A DNA stretch of 33,902 bases from Gemmatimonadetes bacterium 13_2_20CM_2_65_7 (GTDB lineage: Bacteria; Gemmatimonadota; Gemmatimonadetes; Gemmatimonadales; GWC2-71-9), in NCBI GenBank assembly GCA_001915025.1, contig MNDR01000052.1:1-33902 (forward strand). The letters run 5' to 3'. The translations under genes were made by a program, and so were the position numbers. Under the pieces are notes generated by a model. It was not told the origin of the DNA and did not search any database. It saw nothing but the letters and a program-made list of their open reading frames with translations. Below are positions 1 to 7,328 of this stretch, piece after piece. The first letter of the stretch is position 1; each line of letters opens with the position of its first letter.

Positions 1-1213
1 GCACGGGGCCGAAGATCTCGATCTGCGCGATCGTGGCGGCGGGAGAAACGTCGGTGAACAACGTCGGCGGATAGAAGTAACCATCCGTCGGACAGGCCCA
101 CGACGGCTGCCACATTTTCGCGCCTTCCTCGACGCCCTTCTCTACCAGTCCGCGAATGCGCTCGAGTTGCACTGGGGCGACGATGGCGCCCATGTCCACC
201 GCTTTGTCGAGCGGCGAGCCGACGCGGAGCTTCTCCATCCGGGCGCGCAGCTTCTGCGTCAGCCGATCGGCGATGCCTTCCTGGACGAGCAGCCGCGAGC
301 CCGCGCAGCAGACCTGGCCCTGGTTGAACCAGATCGCGTCCACCACACCTTCGACGACGCTGTCGAGGTCGGCGTCCTGGAACACGATGAACGGGCTTTT
401 CCCGCCCAGCTCGAGTGTCAGCTTCTTGCCGGTTCCGGCCGTGGCCTTGCGAATGATGCGTCCGACTTCGGTCGATCCGGTGAACGCGATTTTCTGAACG
501 CCGGGATGCTCGACCAAATGTTTCCCCGTTGTGCCATCGCCGGTCACCACGTTGAACACGCCCGCCGGCAATCCCGCGTCTCGCGCGATCTCAGCGAAGC
601 AGAGCGCGGTCAATGGAGTGAATTCGGCGGGCTTCAGGATCACGGTGTTTCCGGCGGCGAGCGCGGGCGCGACTTTCCACGCCACCATCAAGAGCGGAAA
701 ATTCCATGGGATGATTTGCCCGACGACACCAACCGGCACGTAGCCGGGGAATTCCGTATCGCGGAGCTGCGCCCACCCGGCGTGATGGTAGAAGTGGCGG
801 GCGACGAGGGGAATGTCGAGATCGCGGGTCTCGCGGATCGGCTTCCCGTTGTCCAGACTCTCGAGCACGGCCAGCAGCCGCGAGTGCCGCTGCACCTCCC
901 TTGCGAGCGCATAGAGGTAGCGCGCGCGGGCGTGCGGCTGGAGCGCCGCCCAACCCGGAGCGGCGGCGTTTCCCGCGGCGACGGCCGCGTCGATGTCCGT
1001 CTTGCTTCCCTGCGCGACCCGCGCCAGCACCGCCTTCGTTGCGGGATTGATCGTCTCGAAGTACGTGCCTTCAGAAGGGGACGCCCACACTCCATTAATG
1101 AAGTGGCCGAAGCGGCCGCTGTCGTGCTGCTTGATCCACTCGAGTGCGGGAGCGTCGCTTTCCGGCGCCGGTCCGTACTCCATCGTCTCGAACAGCTTGG
1201 CGACGGTCGTCAT
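1..1213 (-). CDS. Aldehyde dehydrogenase, NAD(P)-dependent (C-terminus outside window)
   Basis: Oxidises an aldehyde to its acid. The first 404 codons are present and the C-terminus lies beyond base 1. Visible landmarks are the Rossmann-region motif IIPWNFPLLM near residue 167, the NAD-binding FTGSTEVG near 244, the general-base Glu in LELGGKSP near 268 and the catalytic Cys in NQGQVCCAGSR near 302. These sit almost exactly where they do in class 1/2 ALDHs. The ATG at 1213 shares one base with the TGA of deoC (TGATG), so the two are translationally coupled. DeoC releases acetaldehyde, so acetaldehyde is the likely substrate; this is inferred from context. The family is certain, the substrate is not. 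Confidence 0.95.
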   Translation of the reverse strand, partial: MTTVAKLFETMEYGPAPESDAPALEWIKQHDSGRFGHFINGVWASPSEGTYFETINPATKAVLARVAQGSKTDIDAAVAAGNAAAPGWAALQPHARARYLYALAREVQRHSRLLAVLESLDNGKPIRETRDLDIPLVARHFYHHAGWAQLRDTEFPGYVPVGVVGQIIPWNFPLLMVAWKVAPALAAGNTVILKPAEFTPLTALCFAEIARDAGLPAGVFNVVTGDGTTGKHLVEHPGVQKIAFTGSTEVGRIIRKATAGTGKKLTLELGGKSPFIVFQDADLDSVVEGVVDAIWFNQGQVCCAGSRLLVQEGIADRLTQKLRARMEKLRVGSPLDKAVDMGAIVAPVQLERIRGLVEKGVEEGAKMWQPSWACPTDGYFYPPTLFTDVSPAATIAQIEIFGPV

Positions 1214-2214
1214 CACACCATCGGGTGGCGGTGCGCGGCGGCGTAGCGGCCCGTCACGAAATGTTCGAGCTGCCGTTCGATGTCGGTCAGGAGAGCGCTA
1301 GCCCCAAGTCGGAAGAGCGTAGGTCGGAGCCAGCGGTCGCCAAGCTCTTCCTTCATGAGGATCATCCAGTCGAGCGCCTGCTTGGCGGCTCGGATGCCGC
1401 CGGCCGGCTTGAAGCCGACCGCCGCACCGGTGCGCGTCTCGTACTCGCGGATCATGCGGGCCATGACGACGCCGACCGGCAGCACGGCGTTGATGGGCTC
1501 CTTGCCGGTCGACGTCTTGATGAAGTCCGCTCCGGCCATCATCGCGACCATGCTCGCGCGCGCGACGTTGGTCAGCGTGGCGAGCTCGCCGGTGCCGAGG
1601 ATCGCCTTCATGTGCGCCCGGCCGCAGGCGTCGCGGAAGGCGCGGACCTCGGCGTAGAGGGCCGGCCAATCGCCGGTGAGTACGTGGGCGCGGGTGATGA
1701 CGATGTCGATTTCCTGAGCGCCCGCCGCGACGGAGGCCTGCACCTCTTCGAGGCGTTGCGCGAACGGATTGAGACCGGCAGGAAATCCGGTCGACACAGC
1801 GGCAACCGGAATACCCGAGCCCTCGAGCGCGGCTACCGCCGTCGGTACGAGCGCGTGATACACGCATACCGCGCCCACTTTGATATCGAGGTGTCCGACG
1901 CCGAGGGCGTCGACGAGATCGGGGCGCAACGGGCGTCGAGCTTTGGCGCAGAGGCGCAGCACGTTCCCGGGCGTGTCGTCGCCCTGCAGCGTCGTGAGAT
2001 CCATGCAGGTGATCGCGCGGAGCAGCCAGGCCGCCTGCCATTCCTTCTTTACTGTGCGGCGCGTGGGGATGGTCGCGGCCCGGCGCTCGACGGCGCTGCG
2101 ATTCACTCGCAGCCCCGCGACGAGGTCGAGGTCGAGCGGGATGCCCGCATTGCGATCGTCTTTGAGAAAAGGACGAGCCGGTATGGCCCGCGGCCGGTCC
2201 GAGAGAGCCTTCAT
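1213..2214 (-). CDS. deoC: Deoxyribose-phosphate aldolase, long (animal-like) type
   Basis: Cleaves 2-deoxyribose-5-phosphate to glyceraldehyde-3-phosphate and acetaldehyde in deoxynucleoside catabolism. The 333-residue protein has the Schiff-base Lys in FIKTSTGKEP (about K233), the second active-site Lys in GFKPAGGIR (about K269) and the acidic EIDIVI. The segment RRTVKKEWQAAWLLRAIT, the FPAG loop and the C-terminal TGRYAAAH closely match, from memory, the long DERA found in animals and some bacteria rather than the roughly 259-residue E. coli enzyme. The frame stays open upstream, but that part overlaps the next gene. The ATG at 2214 gives the expected N-terminus, although no clear Shine-Dalgarno precedes it. 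It lies 31 bases after the upstream gene and overlaps the aldehyde dehydrogenase by one base. Confidence 0.95.
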   Translation of the reverse strand: MKALSDRPRAIPARPFLKDDRNAGIPLDLDLVAGLRVNRSAVERRAATIPTRRTVKKEWQAAWLLRAITCMDLTTLQGDDTPGNVLRLCAKARRPLRPDLVDALGVGHLDIKVGAVCVYHALVPTAVAALEGSGIPVAAVSTGFPAGLNPFAQRLEEVQASVAAGAQEIDIVITRAHVLTGDWPALYAEVRAFRDACGRAHMKAILGTGELATLTNVARASMVAMMAGADFIKTSTGKEPINAVLPVGVVMARMIREYETRTGAAVGFKPAGGIRAAKQALDWMILMKEELGDRWLRPTLFRLGASALLTDIERQLEHFVTGRYAAAHRHPMV

Positions 2215-2245
2215 GGCGGGACAATGCGAATCGCCGCCGGAAATG

Positions 2246-3430
2246 TCAACGCGCGACGGCCAACCCGGCGCCCAGACGGCACGCCTCCACCGCTTCGGGC
2301 GTTTGGGCACGCGTGCACTGCTCCTCTTTCTCCGGTGCCGCCGCGAGCAATGTGGCGATCTCCTCGCCCAGTGCGCGGTAGCACGTCGGCGCACCCGGCT
2401 CGCGCAGGACGATGCCGCAGAATGTGAAGGCGGCGTTCGTCGTTGCGGTCCAGTCAACGAGCGCCTTGACGGCCCCGAAGTAACACGAAGGGCGGTAGGC
2501 ATCCCGCGCTTGCGCGCAAAGATCGGCCGTTTTCTGAGGATCGCGTGCCGTATACGAGGTGATGTCGCGGCCCAGACTCTGGAAGCAGACAGGGCGCTGG
2601 GCTGCGGGTGCCCGCTCACAGGACTTCGCGGCAGCGGCGATGTCACCGTGATTCTCGTACAACATCACGGACGTCTGCATCTGATAACAGGCGTGCAGGT
2701 AGCGCTCCGCCACAATCGAGCAGGGGTAGAGCGGGTCCGCCGGGTCGATCGCTTTGAACGAGGACATCGCCATGTGATGATGGCCGTGCGCGGCCAGCTC
2801 CGTCGCGGGGTGATGCGGGGACGTCACGTTGATCACGTTTTCCATGAACGCGCCGCCATAACACGACTCGCGGTCCCAGCCATCCGAGAGGAGATCACAA
2901 TCGGTCAGCGCCTGCGGCAGATCGTGGCCGCGGAACATCGTGAGCCCGTGACCCATCCCGTGCACGCACTGAAACAACACCCAGCGGCTCGCGCTCGCGC
3001 TCCGGAACGGCTGGCACAGCGCCTCGACTTCAGGCTGCGTCACTTGCTCGCGCGACTCGAAATAGGCTTGAATGACGCCGTGGCGGCAGCCGGAGGAGAA
3101 GCCGTCGCCGCAGGCCGAGAACGTGGCGGCGATGTCGGGCGACGTGCTGTATGCCTCGATGCCGAGACCGTGCGCGTATTCGTGCGCGCGCTCGGCGACG
3201 TCGGGATCGGCCGCGGCGATGGCATCGAGCGTCGCCACCGCATCCGCGACCCCCTGATGAGTCAGATGGTCCGACAGCAGCTGCGAATAGCAGATGCGCT
3301 GCCGATCGCTGGACCCGTAACGACAGGTGGAGCCGACTGCGCGCGCTTGGGCGCGAGAGAACTGGTTCGCGGCCACGCCGACAACGACCAGCGCGGCGAC
3401 GACGATCATGGCTTTCACGGATTGCGACAT
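2246..3430 (-). CDS. Exported protein of unknown function with repeated Cys pairs
   Basis: I do not recognise a named family. The 394-residue protein starts with a hydrophobic signal or anchor segment (about residues 7-21), so the rest should lie in the periplasm. It has 18 cysteines, at 36/47, 107/115, 139/155, 178/190, 237/248, 271/282, 305/316, 338/350 and 372/384. Seven of the nine pairs are C-x10-11-C, six of them followed by Tyr or Phe. The last five pairs recur every 33-34 residues, which suggests disulfide-pinned helical-hairpin repeats. The central part is His/Gly-rich (HEYAHGLG at 83, CRHGVIQAYF at 115, CVHGMGHGL at 155, HGHHHM at 215) and may bind a metal. It is transcribed towards deoC and divergently from the phosphatase at 3484. 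Nothing in the context fixes its role. Confidence 0.85.
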   Translation of the reverse strand: MSQSVKAMIVVAALVVVGVAANQFSRAQARAVGSTCRYGSSDRQRICYSQLLSDHLTHQGVADAVATLDAIAAADPDVAERAHEYAHGLGIEAYSTSPDIAATFSACGDGFSSGCRHGVIQAYFESREQVTQPEVEALCQPFRSASASRWVLFQCVHGMGHGLTMFRGHDLPQALTDCDLLSDGWDRESCYGGAFMENVINVTSPHHPATELAAHGHHHMAMSSFKAIDPADPLYPCSIVAERYLHACYQMQTSVMLYENHGDIAAAAKSCERAPAAQRPVCFQSLGRDITSYTARDPQKTADLCAQARDAYRPSCYFGAVKALVDWTATTNAAFTFCGIVLREPGAPTCYRALGEEIATLLAAAPEKEEQCTRAQTPEAVEACRLGAGLAVAR

Positions 3431-3483
3431 GGGAGAACAGTAATGTGCTTGCGTGTGTGGTTCCAGGTTCCTAAGCTTGGGCC

Positions 3484-4248
3484 GTGTCGTCCCAAATCAC
3501 AGCGCCACGGGTCATCGTCGTGGCGGACGCGCACCTTGGGCAGGTGCCTGCCGCCGTCGGCACCGCATTCCACGCCTTCCTGGACGAAGTGCCCCAACCC
3601 GGTGATCACCTGGTGCTCACCGGCGACCTCTTCGACTTCTGGTTCGAGTACCCGACCGTCATCCCGCGCAAACATTTCCGCACCGTCGCGAAACTCCAGG
3701 CCGTACGGGCCCGCGGCATTCCGGTGACCTTCGTGGGCGGTAATCACGACCGCTGGGGCGGCACGTTCTTCACGCAGGATCTGGGGGTCGATTTCTTCGG
3801 CGGCGAGGCGGAGCTGGACCTGGCGGGGCGCCGCACGTTCATCGCACACGGCGACGGACTGACCGAGCAGCACTGGACCGGCGCCTTCATGCACCGTTTC
3901 ACGCGCCACCCGGTGACGATCGCCGTGTTTCGCGTGCTGCACCCCACGATCGGCTTCTGGATCGCCGACCTCTTCTCCCGTCACCTCGCCGACACCACGA
4001 AGGATCGCGCCGTGCTCGACCGCGCCGCTGCCGCGCAGCGTCGTTGGGCGGCGGACTTTCTCGCCAGGCGCCCCGATGTGTCGCTGGTGATCATGGCGCA
4101 CACCCACCGGCCGGTCGTGGACCGACTGCCCGATGGCCGGGCCTACCTGAATCCGGGTGCGTTTCTCGATGGAGGACGCTACGCCGTGATCACGCCGGCG
4201 GGCGTCGAGCTGAAACAGTTTACAACGGAACGACTTCGACCTGCTTGA
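3484..4248 (+). CDS. lpxH: UDP-2,3-diacylglucosamine pyrophosphatase-like metallophosphatase (LpxH family)
   Basis: A calcineurin-like metallophosphatase of 254 residues starting at GTG 3484. It has the full set of metal ligands: DAH (D15, H17), GDLFDFW (D48), GNHD (87-89), AHGDG near 120 and AHTHRP near 200. The GDLFDFWFE segment is typical of LpxH, which removes UMP from UDP-2,3-diacylglucosamine to give lipid X at the inner face of the cytoplasmic membrane during lipid A synthesis. The gene stands alone on the plus strand. Its 3' end overlaps the 3' end of murI by 29 bases, and no separate terminator fits between them. A related LpxH2-like phosphatase of unknown substrate cannot be excluded, so the symbol is provisional. 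Confidence 0.82.
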   Translation: MSSQITAPRVIVVADAHLGQVPAAVGTAFHAFLDEVPQPGDHLVLTGDLFDFWFEYPTVIPRKHFRTVAKLQAVRARGIPVTFVGGNHDRWGGTFFTQDLGVDFFGGEAELDLAGRRTFIAHGDGLTEQHWTGAFMHRFTRHPVTIAVFRVLHPTIGFWIADLFSRHLADTTKDRAVLDRAAAAQRRWAADFLARRPDVSLVIMAHTHRPVVDRLPDGRAYLNPGAFLDGGRYAVITPAGVELKQFTTERLRPA

Positions 4249-5020
4249 GCTTCTCCCCCAGGAACAGCGCTCCGACCTTTCTGAAATGCGGCTCGTCATC
4301 CGATACCACGAAGCGATGCTCGTGAGATCCACTGTTCGCCAGCAGATCGAGCCGCTCCAGCGCGCGCGCGACGGCCGTCGCGGTCTCTTCGGCTGAATCG
4401 ACAAGCGTTACGTCCGGTCCCATGACCCGCGCCAGCAACGGCTTCAGCAGCGGATAGTGGGTGCAGCCGAGGACCAGCACGTCGACCTTGGCGCGCTGCA
4501 GCGGCTCGAGATACTCGCGCGCGATCAGCTCCGCGGCGGGGTGCTCGAACCATCCTTCTTCGACAAGCGGTACGAACAGCGGGCACGGTTGTCCGTGCAC
4601 GTTCGCATCGGGTCGTAGCGCCTTGATGGCGCGATCGTATGCGCCACTGGCGATCGTTCCCGCCGTTCCGATGACACCGATGTTGCCGGTGCGCGTCGCC
4701 GCGACCGCCGCACGCGCGCCCGGCTCGATCACTCCGATGACAGGCACCGGCGACTTTTCCTGGAGCGAGCTGAGCGCATGCGCAGTGCTCGTGTTGCAAG
4801 CGATCACCACGGCCTTCACGCCGCGCCCCAAGAGATATGCGAGGATCTCGGCGCTGTAGCGCCGGACCGTGTCCGGGGACTTCGGCCCATACGGGACGCG
4901 GGCGGTGTCACCGAAGTAGATCACCGACTCTTTGGGCAAGCGCTCGAACAGCGCGCGCGCGACGGTGAGGCCGCCGATGCCCGAATCGAAGACGCCGAGC
5001 GGAGCGGGGGGGGCCTTCAC
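4220..5020 (-). CDS. murI: Glutamate racemase
   Basis: Interconverts L- and D-glutamate, supplying D-Glu for peptidoglycan. The 266-residue protein has the N-terminal FDSGIGGLTV (D12 of the active site), the catalytic Cys in ACNTSTAHA (C75) and the partner Cys in LGCTHYPLL (C186), as usual for a two-cysteine racemase. The frame is open far upstream, but the GTG at 5020 overlaps the stop of the preceding gene (GTGA) and places FDSGIGG at the normal distance from the N-terminus. It is the last gene of the long minus-strand block and converges on the LpxH-like gene with a 29-base overlap of coding ends. Confidence 0.96.
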   Translation of the reverse strand: MKAPPAPLGVFDSGIGGLTVARALFERLPKESVIYFGDTARVPYGPKSPDTVRRYSAEILAYLLGRGVKAVVIACNTSTAHALSSLQEKSPVPVIGVIEPGARAAVAATRTGNIGVIGTAGTIASGAYDRAIKALRPDANVHGQPCPLFVPLVEEGWFEHPAAELIAREYLEPLQRAKVDVLVLGCTHYPLLKPLLARVMGPDVTLVDSAEETATAVARALERLDLLANSGSHEHRFVVSDDEPHFRKVGALFLGEKLKQVEVVPL

Positions 5021-5502
5021 CGTAAGGGAATGCTGATGCTGATTCCTCTCCCGTTGGGGAGCGCCTGCATCTTCAAGTTCGGGGGAAAATCGCGCAGGTG
5101 CGCGGAGACGTACGCTTCCGCGCCGGAAAAGAGATGATTGAAAATCCACAGCACGAGCCAGTCCTGCACTTCCTGCCGTTTGAGCTTGAGACTCGTCGAG
5201 TGGATCTCCTTCAAGTAATTCGCCTCCTGTTGCGCCTTCAGCGTCATCATCGCCGTCACGCCCTCCCAAGCGACGAAGGCCGCGCCGGTGACGGGACGAT
5301 CGGTGACCGCCTGTCCCCAACCAGGCAATAAGAAGGATCGCCAGAACGCGCCCATGGGGCGGACGCCGCGGTGCATGGTATCGCCGGGGAAGACGATGTG
5401 GGAGGTGTCCTGGGCGGTTAGGTGGTTGAGCGGTTGGGCGGTTAGGAGAAGAACCACCGTGGCGCCAAACCGCCCACCCGCCCAGCCGCCCACCCGCCTC
5501 AT
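5017..5502 (-). CDS. DUF5683-like exported or membrane protein
   Basis: A 161-residue protein starting at ATG 5502, which overlaps the stop of the diacylglycerol-kinase-like gene (ATGA). The N-terminus is a hydrophobic signal-like stretch (about 12-21). It is followed by the FLLPGWGQ motif near residue 55 that marks DUF5683/PGPGW-type proteins and by a hydrophobic GAAFVAWEGVTAMM helix. The second half has KRQEVQDWLVLWIFNHLFSGAEAYV and DFPPNL, also typical of that group. The function is unknown; an envelope location is inferred. Its stop overlaps the murI start. The DNA encoding the first 40 residues is made of degenerate CGGTTGGG-like repeats (see the repeat entry), unlike the rest of the gene. 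Confidence 0.8.
   Translation of the reverse strand: MRRVGGWAGGRFGATVVLLLTAQPLNHLTAQDTSHIVFPGDTMHRGVRPMGAFWRSFLLPGWGQAVTDRPVTGAAFVAWEGVTAMMTLKAQQEANYLKEIHSTSLKLKRQEVQDWLVLWIFNHLFSGAEAYVSAHLRDFPPNLKMQALPNGRGISISIPLR
5411..5502. repeat. Degenerate GGCGG(T/G)T(T/A)GG repeats inside a signal-peptide coding region
   Basis: On the plus strand 5411-5445 reads as closely related units (GGGCGGTTAGG, TGGTTGAGCGG, TTGGGCGGTTAGG). A second block at 5468-5498 holds CCGCCCACCCG and CCGCCCAGCCG units. Together they encode most of the first 40 residues of the DUF5683-like protein. The units are not exact copies, and no mobile-element ends are visible. Confidence 0.7.
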
Positions 5503-6392
5503 CCCCCCACCAGCACGTTCAATCTCCCCCGCTCCAGCTCCACCGTGCATTCGTGCCCTCCAGACTCACGCAGCTCGCCATCGACGTGCATCACGAGCGG
5601 CTGTTCAGGCGAGCGGACTACCAGTTTGGCGGTCTTGATGAGCGCAACCTCCGGCATCGTGACGTGCGTGCCCCTCATGACGCGGGGAATGGCAAGCAGA
5701 AAGCGAGGCAACGAGACGCGTCGGATGAGACAGACATCCATTTTCCCATCACTTGGATCCGCATCGGGGGCGAACCGGTAGCTGCCGCCCGCCGTCGTGC
5801 CGTTGCACACCTCGACCATCATCATGTACCCCCGCTCGCGAAAGCCGGGTGCCGCGACATCGAAGAGCGGCGGCTCGAAGCGAAAGAATGTCTTTACGAC
5901 CGGCACGAGATACGAAAGAAAGCCGCGCAGCTTGGGCATGCTGTTGCGCATGCGAACCACCGCCGGACCGAACCCGAAGCCCACGCTGTTCACGAACCAC
6001 TCGCCCAACACGCGACCCGCGTCGAAGCGGCGCCAGCGCGCCGTCACCAGGCGGGCGACGGCGCGGACGGGATCGTGGCCGTACGTCCCCACCATTTTCG
6101 CGAAGTCGTTGCCCGAACCGATCGGCACGACTCCCAATGCCGTTTCGGCGTCGGCCCGGAGCAGCCCGTTCGCGACTTCGTGCACGGTCCCGTCGCCGCC
6201 CACGGCGATGACATGTCTCGCGCCCGCGCGCGCCGCCTCCGCCGCAAGCTCCTGGCCGTGGCCGGGCCGCTCGGTGCGGGCCATCTCGACCGCCCAGCCC
6301 TGACTTCGAAACGCCCGCGAGACGATGTCCGCGGCGCGCCTTGCGGCGCCACGTCCCGCAGCTGGATTGACGATCAGATGAGCGTGCAGCAC
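5499..6392 (-). CDS. Diacylglycerol kinase-like lipid kinase (YegS/BmrU type)
   Basis: Predicted ATP-dependent lipid kinase with a DAGK catalytic domain. The protein begins HAHLIVNPAAG and has the nucleotide-binding VGGDGTVHEV near residue 80, followed by PIGSGNDFAK near 105, both invariant in the family. The C-terminal half (CNGTTAGGSYRFAPDA, DGKMDVCLI, VDGEL) matches the β-sandwich domain of YegS/DgkB-type enzymes. Of the open frame, the GTG at 6392 gives a 297-residue protein of normal size; no good Shine-Dalgarno is visible for any start. The lipid substrate (diacylglycerol, phosphatidylglycerol or other) cannot be told from sequence. Its stop overlaps the start of the DUF5683-like gene. 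Confidence 0.9.
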   Translation of the reverse strand: MLHAHLIVNPAAGRGAARRAADIVSRAFRSQGWAVEMARTERPGHGQELAAEAARAGARHVIAVGGDGTVHEVANGLLRADAETALGVVPIGSGNDFAKMVGTYGHDPVRAVARLVTARWRRFDAGRVLGEWFVNSVGFGFGPAVVRMRNSMPKLRGFLSYLVPVVKTFFRFEPPLFDVAAPGFRERGYMMMVEVCNGTTAGGSYRFAPDADPSDGKMDVCLIRRVSLPRFLLAIPRVMRGTHVTMPEVALIKTAKLVVRSPEQPLVMHVDGELRESGGHECTVELERGRLNVLVGG

Positions 6393-6414
6393 GACGACGG
6401 GGAAAGATACAAGT

Positions 6415-6441
6415 CGCCCGCCCCGGGGGGTGGGGCGGGCG
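6415..6441 (-). terminator. Strong GC hairpin between zinc-ribbon gene 1 and the lipid kinase gene
   Basis: A perfect 10-bp inverted repeat (CGCCCGCCCC at 6415-6424, GGGGCGGGCG at 6432-6441) with a 7-base loop. It lies in the 80-base gap after the zinc-ribbon gene and 23 bases before the kinase start. On the minus strand only a weak T-rich stretch follows (ACTTGTATCTTT), so it may be a leaky terminator or a processing or stabilising hairpin. Confidence 0.45.
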
Positions 6442-6472
6442 TACCTGCAGGGGTTTACCGATGACCGCTCAA

Positions 6473-6817
6473 TTACGGCGCCAGATACTGCTCTTCCCAA
6501 TCGACGGCGAAATCGACCGCACAGCGCCCGCACAGCATCCGGCTGGGCCGGCCGCGTAACGGCACACGGTCACGGCACGACGGACAGACCGCGTAATGCT
6601 CGCCGACTTGCACCGAGCGCGGCACGTTCTGAGGGCGCGCAACAACGGTCCACTTGCGTGGAGGAGTATTCGACATCTGAAGGAAGGCTCGAACCACCGG
6701 GACCGGGGTCCCTTTTACGTCTACCACGGCGCCTAGGCCATCGGCTTTGATCAACCGGTACCAGGCGCCACGACGGAGGTTGCAATTCAAATCGGCTTGA
6801 AGACGCGCCCACACCAT
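6473..6817 (-). CDS. Small zinc-ribbon protein 1 (tandem paralogue)
   Basis: Function unknown. This 114-residue protein has an N-terminal part (ARLQADLNCNLRRGAWYRLI at 4-23, then VVDVKGTPVPVVRAFLQ) and a PPRKWTVVARP linker. The C-terminal zinc ribbon is CPSC (78-81), 14 residues, then CGRC (96-99), ending in FAVDWEE. It aligns along its whole length with the protein at 6911-7258, and its C-terminal half aligns with the product at 7329-7607. The N-terminal segment is about the size of a small β domain, but I cannot name it. No signal peptide is present, so it should be cytoplasmic. The ribbon suggests a nucleic-acid or protein contact; that is inference. Confidence 0.82.
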   Translation of the reverse strand: MVWARLQADLNCNLRRGAWYRLIKADGLGAVVDVKGTPVPVVRAFLQMSNTPPRKWTVVARPQNVPRSVQVGEHYAVCPSCRDRVPLRGRPSRMLCGRCAVDFAVDWEEQYLAP

Positions 6818-6898
6818 CGTGCACTCTCGCTGCGGCCTGAAGGGAGGACAACAGTGCGCTATTCGGGCGGCGACGTCAATGCGATATGACCGTTTCTA

Positions 6899-6916
6899 GA
6901 GTGACCGCAGTCACTC
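6899..6916. repeat. Perfect 7-bp palindrome at the 3' end of zinc-ribbon gene 2
   Basis: GAGTGAC-CGCA-GTCACTC spans the TGA stop (6913-6911) of the second zinc-ribbon gene. No T-run follows on either strand, so it is not a typical intrinsic terminator. It could be an mRNA 3'-end hairpin or a protein-binding palindrome. Confidence 0.5.
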
Positions 6917-7258
6917 GCCTCCGGCACCCCAATCGACTTCGAATTCCTGGCGGCAGCGCTTGCATGTAAGTGCGATGACGCGCTTGGGCAGCGGCACGCG
7001 CGAGCGGCAGCTCGGGCAGACGCCGTAGATCCCCCGAAGATGCGGCGGTGTTTTGCGAGTTGGTGCCGCCCCGTTGACCACGCTCCAGCGCAGCGGCGGG
7101 CGCGGGCGGATCTCGAGCCACGCGCGCAGCACGCCGACGGGCCGGCGGTTTACTTCGATAACAGCTTGTAAATCATTGAGATCGATGACGCGATACCACG
7201 CACCGCGGCGGAGCTTGAGGGGAACGTCCGCCTGAAGACGAGCGAACAGCATGGCCAT
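6911..7258 (-). CDS. Small zinc-ribbon protein 2 (tandem paralogue)
   Basis: Function unknown. This 115-residue paralogue is the best preserved of the three. It has ARLQADVPLKLRRGAWYRVI at 6-25, IEVNRRPVGVLRAWLEI, RPPLRWSVV, and the ribbon CPSC (81-84), 14 residues, CKRC (99-102), FEVDWG. The open frame runs 98 codons further upstream, but that part lies over the third paralogue. The ATG at 7258 has a good AGGAG six bases upstream and gives an N-terminus that aligns with protein 1, so I chose it. It is cytoplasmic by the lack of any signal. It is read in the same direction as selC and the fhs-ridA genes. Confidence 0.85.
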   Translation of the reverse strand: MAMLFARLQADVPLKLRRGAWYRVIDLNDLQAVIEVNRRPVGVLRAWLEIRPRPPLRWSVVNGAAPTRKTPPHLRGIYGVCPSCRSRVPLPKRVIALTCKRCRQEFEVDWGAGGE

Positions 7259-7328
7259 CACGGCTCCTGGTGACGGAGACGAAGATGGGCGCGGGCACAA
7301 TATAGTGATCAGCGCAAGCAGTTGCGGG

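Noticed and set aside
2215-2646. N-terminal extension of the deoC frame to 2646
   Set aside because: It overlaps the 3' part of the Cys-pair protein in another frame and looks like random Arg/Ser-rich sequence. ATG 2214 gives the family's normal N-terminus.
1880-3727. Plus-strand open frame of 615 codons
   Set aside because: Covers the antisense of deoC and the Cys-pair protein and runs into the LpxH-like gene. It has no motif; the opposite-strand genes explain the region.
6899-6916. Palindrome as an intrinsic terminator
   Set aside because: No T-run follows on either strand and the stem is only 7 bp; I list it only as a palindrome.
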